From Hymenoscyphus infarciens (lineage: Eukaryota; Ascomycota; Leotiomycetes; Helotiales; Helotiaceae), in NCBI GenBank assembly GCA_001414345.1, contig LLCB01000049.1:1-64000 (forward strand): a stretch of DNA of 64,000 nt. The letters run 5' to 3'. Below, one piece after another: positions 1 through 11,731 of this stretch. Position numbers and translations under genes: made by a program. Under the pieces are notes generated by a model. That model searched no databases, was not told the DNA's origin, and saw nothing but the letters and a program-made list of their open reading frames with translations. The stretch's first letter is position 1. Every line of letters begins with the position of its first letter.

Positions 1-3000
1 TACTTTATAATAACTAAGCTACTTATAGCTAAGTAAGTCTAATAGATAGAGTTTTTATTAGACTTTAACTTTTAGATCTAATTTATATCTAAGAAGAGTA
101 ATTAAAAAGTAGATATATTAACCTAATTTAAATAAGACCTAAAAACCTATAATTAAGCTAAATTAAACAGCTACTTATATACTCTTTTAAGACCTAGTTA
201 TTTAAACTCTTAAATTAGTGCTAAACTTACTTAGACTTTTTTATAAGAATAGTCTACCTCTTTTAATATAATTTAGTTAAATATTATTCTAAGAATAAGT
301 TTAAATATAATTTAAAAGTTAAAAGAAGATAACTTATACTCTTTTTAGAAAAAACGTTATAAACTTCTAGATAAATACTACCTCTTATTAGATAATTTAC
401 TACTTTTTAAGAATTAACTTTATATTTAAAAGAATACTAAACTCTATATAAAACTAATCTAAGAAGTCTATAACTAAGTATCTAGTATTTACCTAAGTAT
501 AAAAAAGATATACTAGTTATTAGTATAATACTACTACTAAGCTAGAATGTTTTTAAACTATAGAAGATATATAGCGAATTATTAAGCTTATAAATACTTT
601 AATTCTTAATAAACTAAGTAATAAGGCTTTCTTTACTCTTTACCTATATCTAACTATTCTATATAATATTTATATATAGACTTTAAATTATTCTTAAAAG
701 ATAAATATAGATTTAATACTATATTAGTATTTATTAACTAACTTAGAAAGGATTTAGTCTTAATACTCTATTACTTAACTATAGACGTTAAAAGACTAAC
801 TAAACTCTTTATTTAATAGATTTACTATTTTAGCTACTACTTTAAATTAATTATATCTAATTAAAGACTTTAATTTATATTATTATTTTAGATTAAATTT
901 TATTAAATAATTAGTATTAAGCTTAAGCTTAGTACTACTTATTATAAATAGATAGATAGATAGATAGAGATAATAAACTAATATATTAATTAGAGACTAA
1001 GGCTCTTTATAACCTACTATTAAGATAACTAGAGCGAATTAATCCTTCTAATAGAAATAATACTTCTATACTTATCTATTAGTATAACTCTTTATTAGCT
1101 TAAGTTTAGACTTAACTTAAAGACTTTATAAGACTAGAATATACTAAAGACTTCTATTCTTTAGAAACGACTTAGCTATAATAAGGTAGTAAAAGTAGCT
1201 TAATATATATACTCTATTTAAGAGATAGCTAAAGATAATATAAGTAAGGCTTAGAAAAAGATAGAGAATAGTATAAATTAGTACTAAAGAGCTATTAACT
1301 AAGATATTAGAGATAAAGTCTACTTATCTACTAAGAATCTTAAGATAAATCGTCTTAGCTAAAAGCTTACTAAATAGTAGATAGAACCTTTTAAAATACT
1401 AGAATATATAGAATACTCTTATAGACTAAAACTTCTTAAAGGTTTATTAATTTATAATATTTTCACTCTTAATATACTTATAAAAGATCTAAACACCTCT
1501 TTATTAGAATAAGAGGCTCTAGAGCCTCTACTAGACATTATTAAAGATATATAAGAATAAAAGGTATAAGAATTACTTAATAGTAGACTTTTTAAAAAAT
1601 AGCTATAATATTAAGTAAAATAAGTTAGATATAATTTAGATCTTACTTAGTATTCTATAAATGATTTTTAAGGTTTACTATAATATCTAAAAGACTTTTA
1701 TACTAAATATCTAAAAGAGCTAGAACTACTCTAATACTTCTTTAAATAGATTAATATATAGGAATTAGATAAGAATTAGATAAAAGAGTTAATTTATAAA
1801 ACTCTATTAACACTCTCTAATTCTAGTTACTCTTAATAAGGAACTTATAATAAAAACCTAAGATAAAATACTAATTAATAAGAATGTTTAAAGTTAATAA
1901 AGTAAAGAACTAAGACTAAGTTACTACTAAAACAGAGCTTATACTACCTCTCTTTTCTCTAACTTATTATTCTCCTCTCTTCTCTCTTAAGTATAAGAAG
2001 CTTAAATCGGCTCTTCCTTTACCTCTTTCTTATAAGAACGCTTCTTACCTTAGCAACCTCTTATAACCGGCTTTAGAGAGGACGCTTATAAACTCTTTAA
2101 ATAAGCTTTAAAAAGGACCTAAACCTAGGTTTAGATAAAGGTCTTACCCTTTATAGTATAGTATAAGAACTAGTAAATATTAGTAACTAAAACCTCTCTA
2201 ATAAGTAAGAGGTACTTATAGTAACCTTAGTATAAAGTGCCTAAGTCTCTTTTAGAAGAGTAAACTATATCTTTAAACTATTCTTTAGTACCTTTATACT
2301 AGTAATAACTAATACCTTATTTAAGGCCTTAGTAGCTTTCTTAATCTCCTTCTTCTCTTCTTTAAGCTTAAGCTTATTAAACTCCTTCTTAATAAACTAT
2401 AGTAACTACCTAAGTTAGAATAGATTTAGTATATATTTAAGATTAAACTTACTAGAATATATATAGTATTCTACTTAATATAGTACTTATACTTCTTTAA
2501 CTTTAGCTTTTTAAAAATATATATATAATCTCTATTCTAAGATTTTATCTAAAAGTACTAAATATAGTAGACTTAGTAAGTAGCTAGAAGTATACTAGAA
2601 GGACATAGGAGAAGTATTTTACTATATTAGATTAGCTTTAAATTAGGTCTAATTAAGAAGAGAAAAACTTACTTTTATATATATATATAATATATATATA
2701 TATATTCTAAAAGATAAGTTAGTATATAAGAATATACTTAATTAGAAGATATTCTTACTATTTATATTATTTTAGATAAAAAAAAAAGAAGAAAAGAAGT
2801 TAGAATTAGAGAAAAGTCGCCTACTAATATACTACTTATAATAATAGCTATTACTTTATAATTATTATTTATTATTTAATAATTACTATTATAATATATA
2901 ATAATAGTAAGAACACGATAACTCTATAATAGTATACTACTTTCTACCTAATAGCTAATAATCAACCTCTCTTCTATTTATATCTTATTATTATATAATA

Positions 3001-4450
3001 TATAGTAGTAAATAAAGAGTAATTAGCTCTTAAATAATAATACTACTAGCTACTAACTCTACTCTAACCACTAGATACTATAATAGTAGATAAGTTATAT
3101 TCTTTATAATAAAGAGATAAATAATACTCTAGTTAATCTAATACTATGCTAATTAATAACTAAAGACTTAGAATAAGTCTTTTTAAAAAAGAGAAGATAT
3201 AATAGTATACTATCCTAGATTATTATATAATAGTACTATTCTAAATTATTAGTATTTGTAAAACTACTATTACCTCTAAGCACTACTAATACCTCTAATA
3301 TCTCTAAGCTAAGATTATAAATAACTAATACTTATATAAGCGAAGTACTAAAGGTATTAATATCTAATACTTATATATAGAAGAGATTAAGGTTTTAATA
3401 TTATATATTTAGCTTTTCAAAGGTTTAAAGGTTATATATTTAGCTTTTCAGCTCTTATTATTTAGTATTAGCTATATTAGACAGAGCTTAGTTGTTATTA
3501 TTATTAGAACTTAGTAGCTTCTAACCTCTTATATATAGACGTTTATATTTAGTATAGAAGAGAGATAGTTATTATTTTCTTCTATATTAGTACCTAGTAT
3601 CTATATACGTTATTCTACTAAACGTACTCTTATATACCTCTTCTATAGTTATATATATTTCGTGCTATTATAATATACTTCTATAGTTATTTAAGCTAGA
3701 TTTTATAAAAAGAATATAGTATTTAATAATATTAAAATATTAAACTATAGTAATTTTTAAATAGTGTTTTATAAAATAATATATAGCTAAAAGCTTAAAC
3801 TTCTTAATATATTAATAGAGATAGATACTTAAGTAAAAAGAGTATTTTTAGAGTTTATTAGAGTAGATTATAGTCTAAGAGAGTAGTTATTAAGATATTA
3901 AAGATCTTATATAAAGTATTAAAACTAAATAAATACTTATTACTAAGAGCCTATTTAGCTCGTATATATCTAGAATATATACTACTAAGAAATAAGAGGT
4001 AAAATATATATATATATACTAATTCTATATATATACTAGTATTTAGTATATATATTTAAAAGTGATATATATCTCTAATTTAACCTCGTATATCTTAGTA
4101 TATATATAAATAGAATATATACTACTAAAAAAAGATTTAGACCTCTAGAGATATAAATCTTTAAAAGTTTATATATATTTTCTACTACCTAGTACTAGTA
4201 TACTACTACTAGCATAGCTCTATACCTTATATACTAATATATATACTAATATATATATATATATACTACGAGCTAAACGATTACTTAATATATTAAGAAA
4301 TAATTGAAGATATATATTAACTTATACGAGGTTAATATTCAGGACATCTCGTCAAATATCTATATATATATTTAAATAATTTATGCGAGTTAAATAGGCT
4401 CTAAAGCTATTACTAAAGACTCTTAGACTCTCTATAGAAGAACTATTGCC
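1..4450. repeat. RIP-saturated AT-rich transposon block
   Basis: The block is very AT-rich and CA, TG and CG dinucleotides are almost absent, while TA, CT and AG remain. That pattern is expected when RIP has converted most C in CpA/CpG contexts on both strands. No reading frame survives. The block contains a GATA microsatellite near 950-967 and several (TA)n runs near 2680-2705 and 4240-4262. Ordinary dinucleotide use resumes around 4440-4560. Apart from the gypsy relic listed separately I cannot assign the sequence; 1950-2600 has a lysine-rich, stop-laden frame on the minus strand that could be another piece of the same or a second element. Confidence 0.85.
360..1760 (+). mobile_element. Relic of Ty3/gypsy integrase with C-terminal chromodomain
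   Basis: Reading through stops in one plus-strand frame gives a degraded gypsy pol C-terminus. A zinc-binding-type integrase head lies at about 370-620. An rve core lies at about 660-1130 with recognisable DFK..F.KDKYRFNTILVFI, a LGIKLKLST block, then YIN.RLR.F and DNWSEL. A SH3-like stretch (DKVYLSTKNLK) sits near 1315-1350. A chromodomain-like end (ELLNSRL...VRYNLDLT) sits near 1570-1680. Many stops are TAA or TAG where the family has Gln, Arg or Trp, consistent with C-to-T change on either strand. The 5' part (protease, RT, RNase H) lies outside the window or is unreadable. No LTRs were identified. The element is dead. Confidence 0.75.
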
Positions 4451-4824
4451 TGACTAAGAATTTTTACCTGATTTATTTAGTAGCTAGCGCAACAATAGCA
4501 GGGGCTCTTCCTTATAGAGTCTAAGGAACTAAGGTAAGATCACTTCGTCTTTTTATTTTATTAAGTCGTCTTGGTTACGGCTTCAATTTCCCCCGTCGGC
4601 TCTTTGTTTCGCCGTCTTACATATTTGCTACAGAATATACATCCCCAAAACGCCTTAATTGGTGACTTGAACTCGTTTGAGGCTACCCTTCGGACCTGTT
4701 AAACCCCACCATATCCCACCTGCATACATATACTGCCAGCCTCACGATAACCCCTCTTTTCCCTCAGTTCACTTCCAAATCTGAATACTCTCCAACTATC
4801 AACAGCGGAGACATTATCTTCACG

Positions 4825-6567
4825 ATGAAACCCTCACAAGGTGCCTTCATCTTGGATGCCGCCAATGCTGCTGAGCAAGTGGTAGTGGGCTTGTCCAGCC
4901 TCAAGTACCACTACAGGACCAAAGACCTCGCCGCAACTATTTCTATCGCTGCCAATTTCTTCTCGAGAGCCGGCAAAGAGGTCAATGAGAATCCAACTTA
5001 CTTCAAGGGAAACTTTGAAGAGAAGTTTGTGAAATTTACACAAAAGTGTACATCAAACTTTGAGATCATCCTTACGGCTCTCGAGAAGGCTAGGTCTTAC
5101 AAAAGAGGGTTCGGAGATTTTAGAGAAGATATCTGTGAGATTGCGGAACCTCCCAAGAAGTCCTGGGAAAGATTGTTGTGGGGGCTTGGTATGAGTGATA
5201 GAGAGGCTGATGACTTTGAGACGGAAGTTGAGCGTCTTGCAGAAGGCTCGGAGGTGTTGATGAATGTTGTCTCTCTGATTGTGTTGCAGAAGATTGCTCA
5301 AGGGTGAGTAGACTTTATTTACCCATCTTCCAAATACAACGCTTACATGTCATAGACGAGAACTGACACCCTCCGAACGCACTCTCCTTGCAGAAATGAA
5401 GAAGAATATGAAAAAGATTCTTTGCGGACTTCGAGATACCGAGATCGCATCTTTGTTGTCTTTCAGTCTCCAGGACAACATCAGAGCTGCAAACATGGTT
5501 CAAGTCACCCAGAAGGGGAAGGTCGAAGGAAATGAGAACACATCATCGGACGATGCCTCGTCCTCAGCTACTTTGTGCAATCCAAAAGAAGCCTCGGCAG
5601 AATGTGAAGGCTGTCTGAACAAGAAACAGTAAGACAAACCACTCGACCATTTCCGAGTTTCATAACACTTACAAGAAACCAGACCCGACTCGAAGGAGAA
5701 GTTCACCTCCACAGAAAAGGAAACCCAAACTGTTGAGAAGGAACTCAAATTCGAAATGTACCGTGCCCACAACGGTCTATTCAAAGTAAAACGTAATGAG
5801 ACCATCTTCCGCCTCTTCGGAATCCTTCCCCTTTCAAAAATCAACCACAACGAACATGATGTAGTACCCCACCTCAACAAAATTCCCATCTCCCAAGACG
5901 AAATCAAAGAATACATGCGCACCGCCGAAGTCCAAAACCCGTCTCTGAAAAGGTTCAATGTGGAAAATCTGTTGAACCTCCCAAGAATCGTAAATGTAAC
6001 CATTCTCACTATGAGTGGGTATTATCCAAATTTTCTTCCTCTTGTTTCCTTTTTATTTCCCTCAAACATCTAGAAATGACAATACTAACTCCGAGATCAT
6101 CCACAGTCAACAACAAAAACGACAGTCCAGGTTTCAAGTGCCACACCTGGTCCGTCGAATGTGTCAACACCATCGAAGAGCCCAAGAAACCTGGGTTCTG
6201 GAACAAAAAGGGAAAGAAAGACGATATTGATCATCGAGGATATGTGATTATCCTCCGTGGCGAGGAGACTGAATACCTAAGGCCGCGACCACCACCACCA
6301 CCACCTCAACCTGGCTTGATTGTCATCAAAGATAAGAAGAAGTTTGATTGGGCTACCAAGCCGATTGCGAAGATTGAACTTACCCAGCAGGAAACGGAGA
6401 ATGTTGTGAATGATTTCTTGGCTGGGTTCTCGACGCTTTACGATGGTGTTTTAGTTCAGGATCGGGGGGTGGCTTTGAAGAGCATTGCTTTGGATGAAGA
6501 GGATTTGGACTCTGATAGCGATGATTCTTCGAGTTATTGTTCTAGCAGATCTTTGGTTGATGATTGA
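4825..6567 (+). CDS. Hypothetical fungal-specific protein, four exons (~514 aa)
   Basis: Predicted exons are 4825-5303, 5356-5628, 5683-6014 and 6107-6567. Each junction has GT..AG ends and restores one frame. For the last intron an acceptor at 6073 is also in frame, but a tactaac branch-like site at about 6084-6090 favours 6106. The first ~180 residues are helical and alternate hydrophobic and basic residues, like the N-terminal regulatory domains of fungal STAND-type proteins; that similarity is by eye only. The middle is a Ser/Glu-rich linker. The C-terminal half has a Pro run (RPRPPPPPPQPG) and ends in an acidic Asp/Ser tail. No catalytic motif is visible. It is the first intact gene beyond the RIP block. 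Function unknown. Confidence 0.7.
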
Positions 6568-7143
6568 ATGGCTGCAGGGTTCCCTTTTTTGGTTCTGGGC
6601 CTTGATGAATAACGATTAATGATTACTTTTGTTACTTAGGATGATTGTCTTGGAGTAAACGTAGGGTATGGATATGGGGAAGAAATTGGGCTTTTTAAGG
6701 GGTTCCTTTGTCTTTTTAGCTTTATGAATGTACTTGCTTGAGCTTTATTTTTCACTTAACCAGTTCAACACTTGTACTCCAACGTGAATCTCAGAGCCTC
6801 CATAAAACAGTGATAATTTATTCAATTATGTTGTCGTGGATGATTCTTCTCCAACCCTTGCCTCTCAAGCAACCAAAAGCCACAAACTGAAAGTGAATCC
6901 CTAAAAGACCCAGAGCAAACTCGCTCCAGTAAATCCGAAAATCGGCGATAAAAGGGGTGAGCAGTGAGCACATCCTCCCCTGCAGAACTTGAAGGCTACA
7001 AGGCTACAACCTTTCTCCCCGCAAAACACCCCACCATCAACACGACAACACGGTCTACCATCTGCGAAACACGTCCGCATACAAACCGAACCTCAATAAA
7101 ACACATACTCATACAAAATCTACCATACATACCGGCATTCAAA
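6568..7143. other. Intergenic, no gene seen
   Basis: About 575 bp between the hypothetical gene and NEDD8, both on the plus strand. It should hold the 3' end of the first and the promoter of the second. No convincing frame, repeat or RNA was seen. Confidence 0.6.
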
Positions 7144-7652
7144 ATGCTTATTAAGTACGTACCTACCCAAAGCAAAGACAGAGGGATGGAGGAGAGTTGG
7201 ATGGATAGATGCTGATTGTCTTTTAGGGTCAGAACCTTGACGGGGAAGGAGATTGAGTTGGATATCGAGGCCGATTATAAGGTACGCCATCACCACCCGC
7301 GCAACTGTGCTAGGGATATAGGGGGAGGAAGCTAATGCGCAAGTCTAGGTCTCCCAAATCAAGGAGAAGGTTGAGGAGAAGGAGGGCATCCCACCTGTCC
7401 AACAGCGTTTGATTTATGGCGGAAAGCAGATGTATGTTATTTCCCTTTTTTTCTGCCGGCTATCTTGTTCCCGTTATCTCTGCTGTGTGGTGGGAGGGAA
7501 ACGCCCCTCTACAAGCCCCAAATGATGCGCCACTAAAGAAGACCTATGCTAACACATCTCTCAACAGGGCCGATGACAAAACCGCACAAGAATACGCGCT
7601 AGAAGGCGGTGCAACATTACATCTGGTTCTTGCCCTGCGTGGAGGAAACTAG
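7144..7652 (+). CDS. RUB1: NEDD8/RUB1 ubiquitin-like modifier
   Basis: Four exons (7144-7154, 7227-7281, 7349-7431, 7568-7652) encode a 77-aa ubiquitin-fold protein. It begins [18 protein letters not shown], contains the [18 protein letters not shown] segment and ends [13 protein letters not shown]8 is conjugated to a cullin lysine through its C-terminal GlyGly after processing and E1 (ULA1-UBA3) / UBC12 action, and so activates cullin-RING ubiquitin ligases. NEDD8 identity rather than ubiquitin rests on the N-terminus and on Ala immediately before Arg-Gly-Gly (ALRGG; ubiquitin has RLRGG at this place). The first exon codes only three full codons plus two bases. The precursor tail is a single Asn after the diglycine. 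Confidence 0.95.
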
Positions 7653-8412
7653 ATGCCTGCTTGCTGTCTATACCAACAAACAACCCACCTTCTCGAATAA
7701 ACAAAATACATCCCCCATACATTTCCCAATCCCTCTTCCCACCAAGGCGCTCTCCAAGACTAGGATTCACAGAGTGGATGATTGAGAATCTCCGTGTCTG
7801 ATCGATATGGCGAATAGCAAAGATGGACAAGAGAAGAATCTCTGCATGCTCTTCCTTCCTTCCTGGTCTTCTATACGGTGGCACGATACTCTCAGCGAAA
7901 ACTTGGGCGGTACGATTGATCTGATACATTCCGCATTTTATGATAGGCGCATGAGGGAGTGGTTGTCTCGTTGATGAATAAATGAAGATATGAAGAATGA
8001 GAGACTTTCCACAACCTTAGAAATATGCAAGCTGATATTTGTGACATGATGTGAAGAGTTCAGAAAAAGCATTGTTATATATCATTATACGAACTTAACT
8101 ATACGGAGGTCTAGAAGAATCAGGAAATTGATCTCCTGATTCTCCCAAAAGTTCTCAAGGAATGCAACTTCAGACTTTCCTGCAAGTAGGTGACAAAGTA
8201 ATGCTAATCTCTTACGATTTCGCTGCTATATATATAGCTATTTATTTGATTTACGCTTCAACGCCTTCCCGTCCATGCCCTATATCACAAACTCCTCAAT
8301 ATCAAATTCCCTTCCTTCGATGACCAAATGCGAAACTCCATGCTGAATACCAAACAAAAATGAAAGAAACTCCCCTGCAAGTCGAGCGAAAAAGTCCCGA
8401 GCGCAATCCTTC
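7653..8412. other. Convergent intergenic region
   Basis: About 760 bp between the convergent NEDD8 and elongin A genes. It should contain both 3' UTRs and terminators. A minus-strand open frame across 7561-7929 is antisense to the NEDD8 end and has no family features. Nothing else was seen. Confidence 0.6.
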
Positions 8413-9577
8413 TCATCTTCTAGGTTTCTTGGCTCCACGATTGAACACATCGACCGGTGGTCTCTTTCTAGGCATCATAGGCTTAGGAGGGGGAGCTGAA
8501 GCAGATGGGCCCGAAGATGGTCTAGAAGAGGAAGATTGAGAAGGTCCAGAAGTAGAACGAGAATGTGCTGGTTTCGATGAAGATTGTGGTTTCTCGTCGA
8601 ACAAGTCGTCGGCCTTTTCCTCCTCCTCGTAGTCATTACTGCCAGCCAGTAAATCATCGTCATCATCGTCTGAATCAACCATCGTTTGGGAGACAGGAGC
8701 TCTTTTCTTCCCACTTGAGGTCAAAGCCCTCAATTTGGCCTCCCTATCTTGCAACGAAGGACCAGAAATACCCCCACTAAAACCACTCGACTGTTTCCTC
8801 TTGGCCAGAATCTTGATAGGCGGCTGAGCAGCAGTCCGATACTGATTTACCATCCCCGCTGGGGCTTGAACAACCTGTCCGAGATGCCTCCTACTATTCT
8901 GTAACTGATGCGTAGGTACAGATAGCCTCCCCATCGCCTTAATCTCCTTCGCCTCCCTCTTAGCCCTCGCCAGAACGCCCTTCGAATCCACCATCTTCGT
9001 CTTACTCCCCGCCGTCCAATTCAAAGAACTAGGCGGCGCCTTCGCCAGATTGAGTCCCTTCCTCCGCGGCGTACTCCCATTTGCTAACATCCTCGGATCT
9101 CTAGGTAACTTCGGCAGTGTCTTCGCATCAACAATCTTGCTCACATGCGATTCTTTGTGTTGTTTCAGCCCCATCATGGTCTTACGAAGAGCCTCTTCAT
9201 CGCGGGCGATTTCTTTGGCTTGCTCTTTCTTGTATTTGTGGTAGACTTCGTACCATTTTAGCCCATCTTTTGGAGCCCAGTTCTTCTTCTCCCAGTTGGG
9301 GATGTCGCGGGCTATGAATTTTTGCCAGAGAGCTGCGTCTTCGCCGCGGATTTGGGGGGAGTTGAGCTCGATTTCGTGGAGTTGTTCGGGGTTGGTTATA
9401 TATTTTAGAATGTCGTGGATTTTCCAGAACTCGAAATCACCTACATCGGTAAGACCTGAGGGTTTGGGTGTTAGAAAATAGTGGGGAGGTAGAAAATTGG
9501 GAGTGAGGATGGTACAAACTTCGGACGTTCTTGATGCAGGCTCTGGTGCAGGAATCGACAAGCGATGGGGTTGGCAT
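8413..9577 (-). CDS. ELA1: Elongin A (RNA polymerase II elongation factor subunit / E3 ligase subunit)
   Basis: Two exons, 9520-9577 and 8413-9455 with a 64-bp intron, give about 366 aa. The start at 9577 (MPTPSLVDSCTRACIKNVR) is preferred over an upstream open frame because it supplies the family's N-terminus and splices into LTDVGDFEFW. The elongin-A signature follows at residues ~20-110: NPEQLHEIE.NSPQI, ALWQKFIARDIPNWE, then W.EVYHKY. The rest is basic and disordered, with an Asp run and a Lys/Arg-rich end. Elongin A binds elongin C (Skp1-like) and in yeast forms the Ela1-Elc1-Cul3 ligase that clears stalled Pol II. It is divergent from THO subunit 7, with 425 bp between their starts. Confidence 0.92.
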
Positions 9578-10002
9578 TTTGGGGGATTATTGGGTTCTTT
9601 TTGGAGGGAGAATGTGTAGTTCGTCGTGAGACTTTGGTAGATCCAAGGCTGGAGGGAGGTGAAGCGTGTCGTGTTCAAATGGTAGTGGTGTCGCAAACGA
9701 GAGGAGTTTGGAATATTGTATGAAAGGAAATTCCCACAGATCGTGAGAAAGAATTATAAGAAATCAAGCATGTTGAGTTTTCAGTGTTGTGTTGAGTCTA
9801 ATAGACAAAAGAGACAAAGACGATGTGAATTGACTGACGACTGACGACGACTGACGACGACTGACCGTCAAGCTAACTGTGGGGGATGGGGGGGGGGCCG
9901 GCGGCGGCTGAAGTTTGAGGCTGTGATCTTTAGCTCCACCAAAATACAAACCTCCCTTACAAACATTCCCACCTCCCAGCCCTCCACTCGCAACAAGTCG
10001 CA
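9578..10002. promoter_or_regulatory. Shared divergent promoter with a decamer repeat
   Basis: This 425-bp interval separates the starts of elongin A (minus) and THO7 (plus) and must carry both promoters. At 9832-9864 it holds about three tandem copies of CTGACGACGA, followed by a G homopolymer near 9889-9897. Promoter status follows from position; a role for the repeat is inference. Confidence 0.6.
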
Positions 10003-11076
10003 ATGGCTTCCTTTCAACCCCTTGAACCTGAAGAGGAACACCGGAGCACCAAAGAAGACGAACTCCACAAAACGCGACTCCTAAACGTCCAAGAAAAACC
10101 ATTCAAGCGCATCACACAACGTCTCCTAGCACCAGGCTCCCTAATCTCAACCCCGATCAAACTGCCCACGCCACCGCCCGACACCGCCGACGAAAGCACA
10201 TTTCAAGAGAGCGAGCGACAAAAACAACTAGACAACAGACGGCAACTCCGCGAAGATGTCCTCCTCGACTTCGCAGCCTTCGACGATAGCATGGCACGCA
10301 TACAATTCCTTTACAACAGTAACGAACGCGAGCGAGAGCGCTATAAAGCCGATAAACAGCGCATTCTAGACACGGCTCAGGAGGTTAGGGATAATACCGT
10401 GGTACTGAAAGTGCAGCTTGAGGAGGCAAAGAGGAGTCTAGAGCAGAGGAAGAAATTCGACGAATTAACGGAGAAGATCACCAATAACAAGCTTTTGCGA
10501 CCGCGCGCGGATCAGGAGATTAATTTACGCAAGTTGGAGGAGGAGTGTAGGGAGTTGGAGAGGGAGAGTGCTACTTATGGGGAGACTTGGAAAGAGAGAC
10601 GTGAGCAGTTTGGACGGATTGTGGAGGAGGGGATGCAATTGAGACGATTGATCAGGGATGAGAAGGAGGAGGTAGAACGGAGGGAGGGGATGGAGGGAGA
10701 GAACGAGGATGGGGAGGTTGCTGAGGCTTCTGTGGGGGGACAAACTCCAAGGCATGCTAGTATCAGTGGGAATGCGACTCCGGGGCCTGAAGCAGGTACA
10801 ACTAGTCCGGAGCACAGCTTGAAGCCTCGCTCCTTCCCGTCTGGAACATTTTCGAAAGCTGGGAGTAGAGCGACAAGTCGAGCGGGCTCACCAGCTCCTT
10901 CTGAACGTCGGAGAGAGGGCTCTACAATGGGAGAAGATGCTACAATGGCAGATTCGGGAATAAAGGCGGATGCTACACCAGATACGCCCATGGCAGAAGC
11001 AGAGACGCCTCGAGTTACTGTCGATGAACTAAGTGCCGAAGAGGGAGAAGCAGAAGACAAAATGGACACCACATAG
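10003..11076 (+). CDS. THO complex subunit 7 (THOC7/Mft1-type)
   Basis: A single 357-aa frame with no introns. The N-terminal third carries the THOC7 pattern: a basic helix followed by REDVLLDFAAFDDSMARIQFLYNSNERERERY, then a long coiled coil to about residue 235 (LEEEC.ELERE, RREQF..IVEEG). The last ~120 residues are Ser/Thr/Glu-rich and disordered, a common extension in filamentous fungi. The THO complex packages nascent mRNA with TREX export factors during transcription and limits R-loops. Assignment rests on the helix and coiled-coil signature. It converges on tubulin cofactor A about 200 bp downstream. Confidence 0.85.
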   Translation: MASFQPLEPEEEHRSTKEDELHKTRLLNVQEKPFKRITQRLLAPGSLISTPIKLPTPPPDTADESTFQESERQKQLDNRRQLREDVLLDFAAFDDSMARIQFLYNSNERERERYKADKQRILDTAQEVRDNTVVLKVQLEEAKRSLEQRKKFDELTEKITNNKLLRPRADQEINLRKLEEECRELERESATYGETWKERREQFGRIVEEGMQLRRLIRDEKEEVERREGMEGENEDGEVAEASVGGQTPRHASISGNATPGPEAGTTSPEHSLKPRSFPSGTFSKAGSRATSRAGSPAPSERRREGSTMGEDATMADSGIKADATPDTPMAEAETPRVTVDELSAEEGEAEDKMDTT

Positions 11077-11275
11077 ACATAAATCTGGTCATTTTGCGCG
11101 ATGGGGGGGGGGGGAATAGATGTACGATTTCTTGTACCATAAAAAAAGCAATCAAGATACCCATAATCCACAGAACCCATCCATCTATGCCCCGAAGTAG
11201 TTTTGTCTCATGTCTCAAGCCAGGGTATCATCGTCGTTATTCATCCGCTGCGTGCCTCTAATGTTGACTCCTTAT

Positions 11276-11731
11276 TTACTTTGTGCTACCAGCCAACTTT
11301 GCCTTCTCTATCGTCTCCGTCGCAGCAGTGATCTCAGCCTCGCTCGCACCCTTTGCTTGTCCGGCTTCCAACTGGTCTTTTAGCTTCTCAAGGGCGTCTT
11401 CGATGCGTTGGCGGAGAGGTGGGAAGACCGCGCGGGTTTCTGCGATTGCCGTACGCTACGAGTTTGTTAGTCTGTAAATATTTAACAAAGCAAGGACCAG
11501 CGAGCAGACCGACAAGTGGGGCGAAGGGAAAGGAGAGATTGGAAAGGAGCTGAAGGGGATAAATACCTCTTGCTTCAACTGATACTCTGCATTCTCATCT
11601 TCCTCTGTGCTGGCCTGGAGTTTTGCGAGACGCGCCTCTTGACTTGAGAGTTCCTTGTGGTAGGAGGCTTCTTCTTTGACGAGTCGGTTGACGGAACTAG
11701 TTGCGATTGCGAGGGGAGTTGGGGGAGCCAT
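11276..11731 (-). CDS. Tubulin-specific chaperone A (TBCA/Rbl2)
   Basis: Two exons, 11567-11731 and 11276-11455 with a 111-bp intron, encode 114 aa. The start MAPPTPLAIATSSVNRLVKEE matches the TBCA three-helix bundle, with helix 1 containing NRLVKEEASYHKEL, helix 2 around EDENAEYQLKQE, then ETRAVFPPLRQRIEDALEKL. The length is typical (about 105-115 aa). TBCA captures beta-tubulin released from the chaperonin and protects cells from excess beta-tubulin. An in-frame ATG 111 bp upstream would add a non-conserved leader and is not favoured. Confidence 0.92.

Noticed and set aside
8413..9696. Longer 427-aa version of elongin A with an upstream start
   Set aside because: Its N-terminus reads through the intron in the wrong frame. 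Starting at 9577 and splicing gives the conserved family N-terminus.
9764..10102. 112-codon minus-strand frame across the THO7 start
   Set aside because: It is antisense to a well-supported gene and sits in the divergent promoter, with low-complexity composition.
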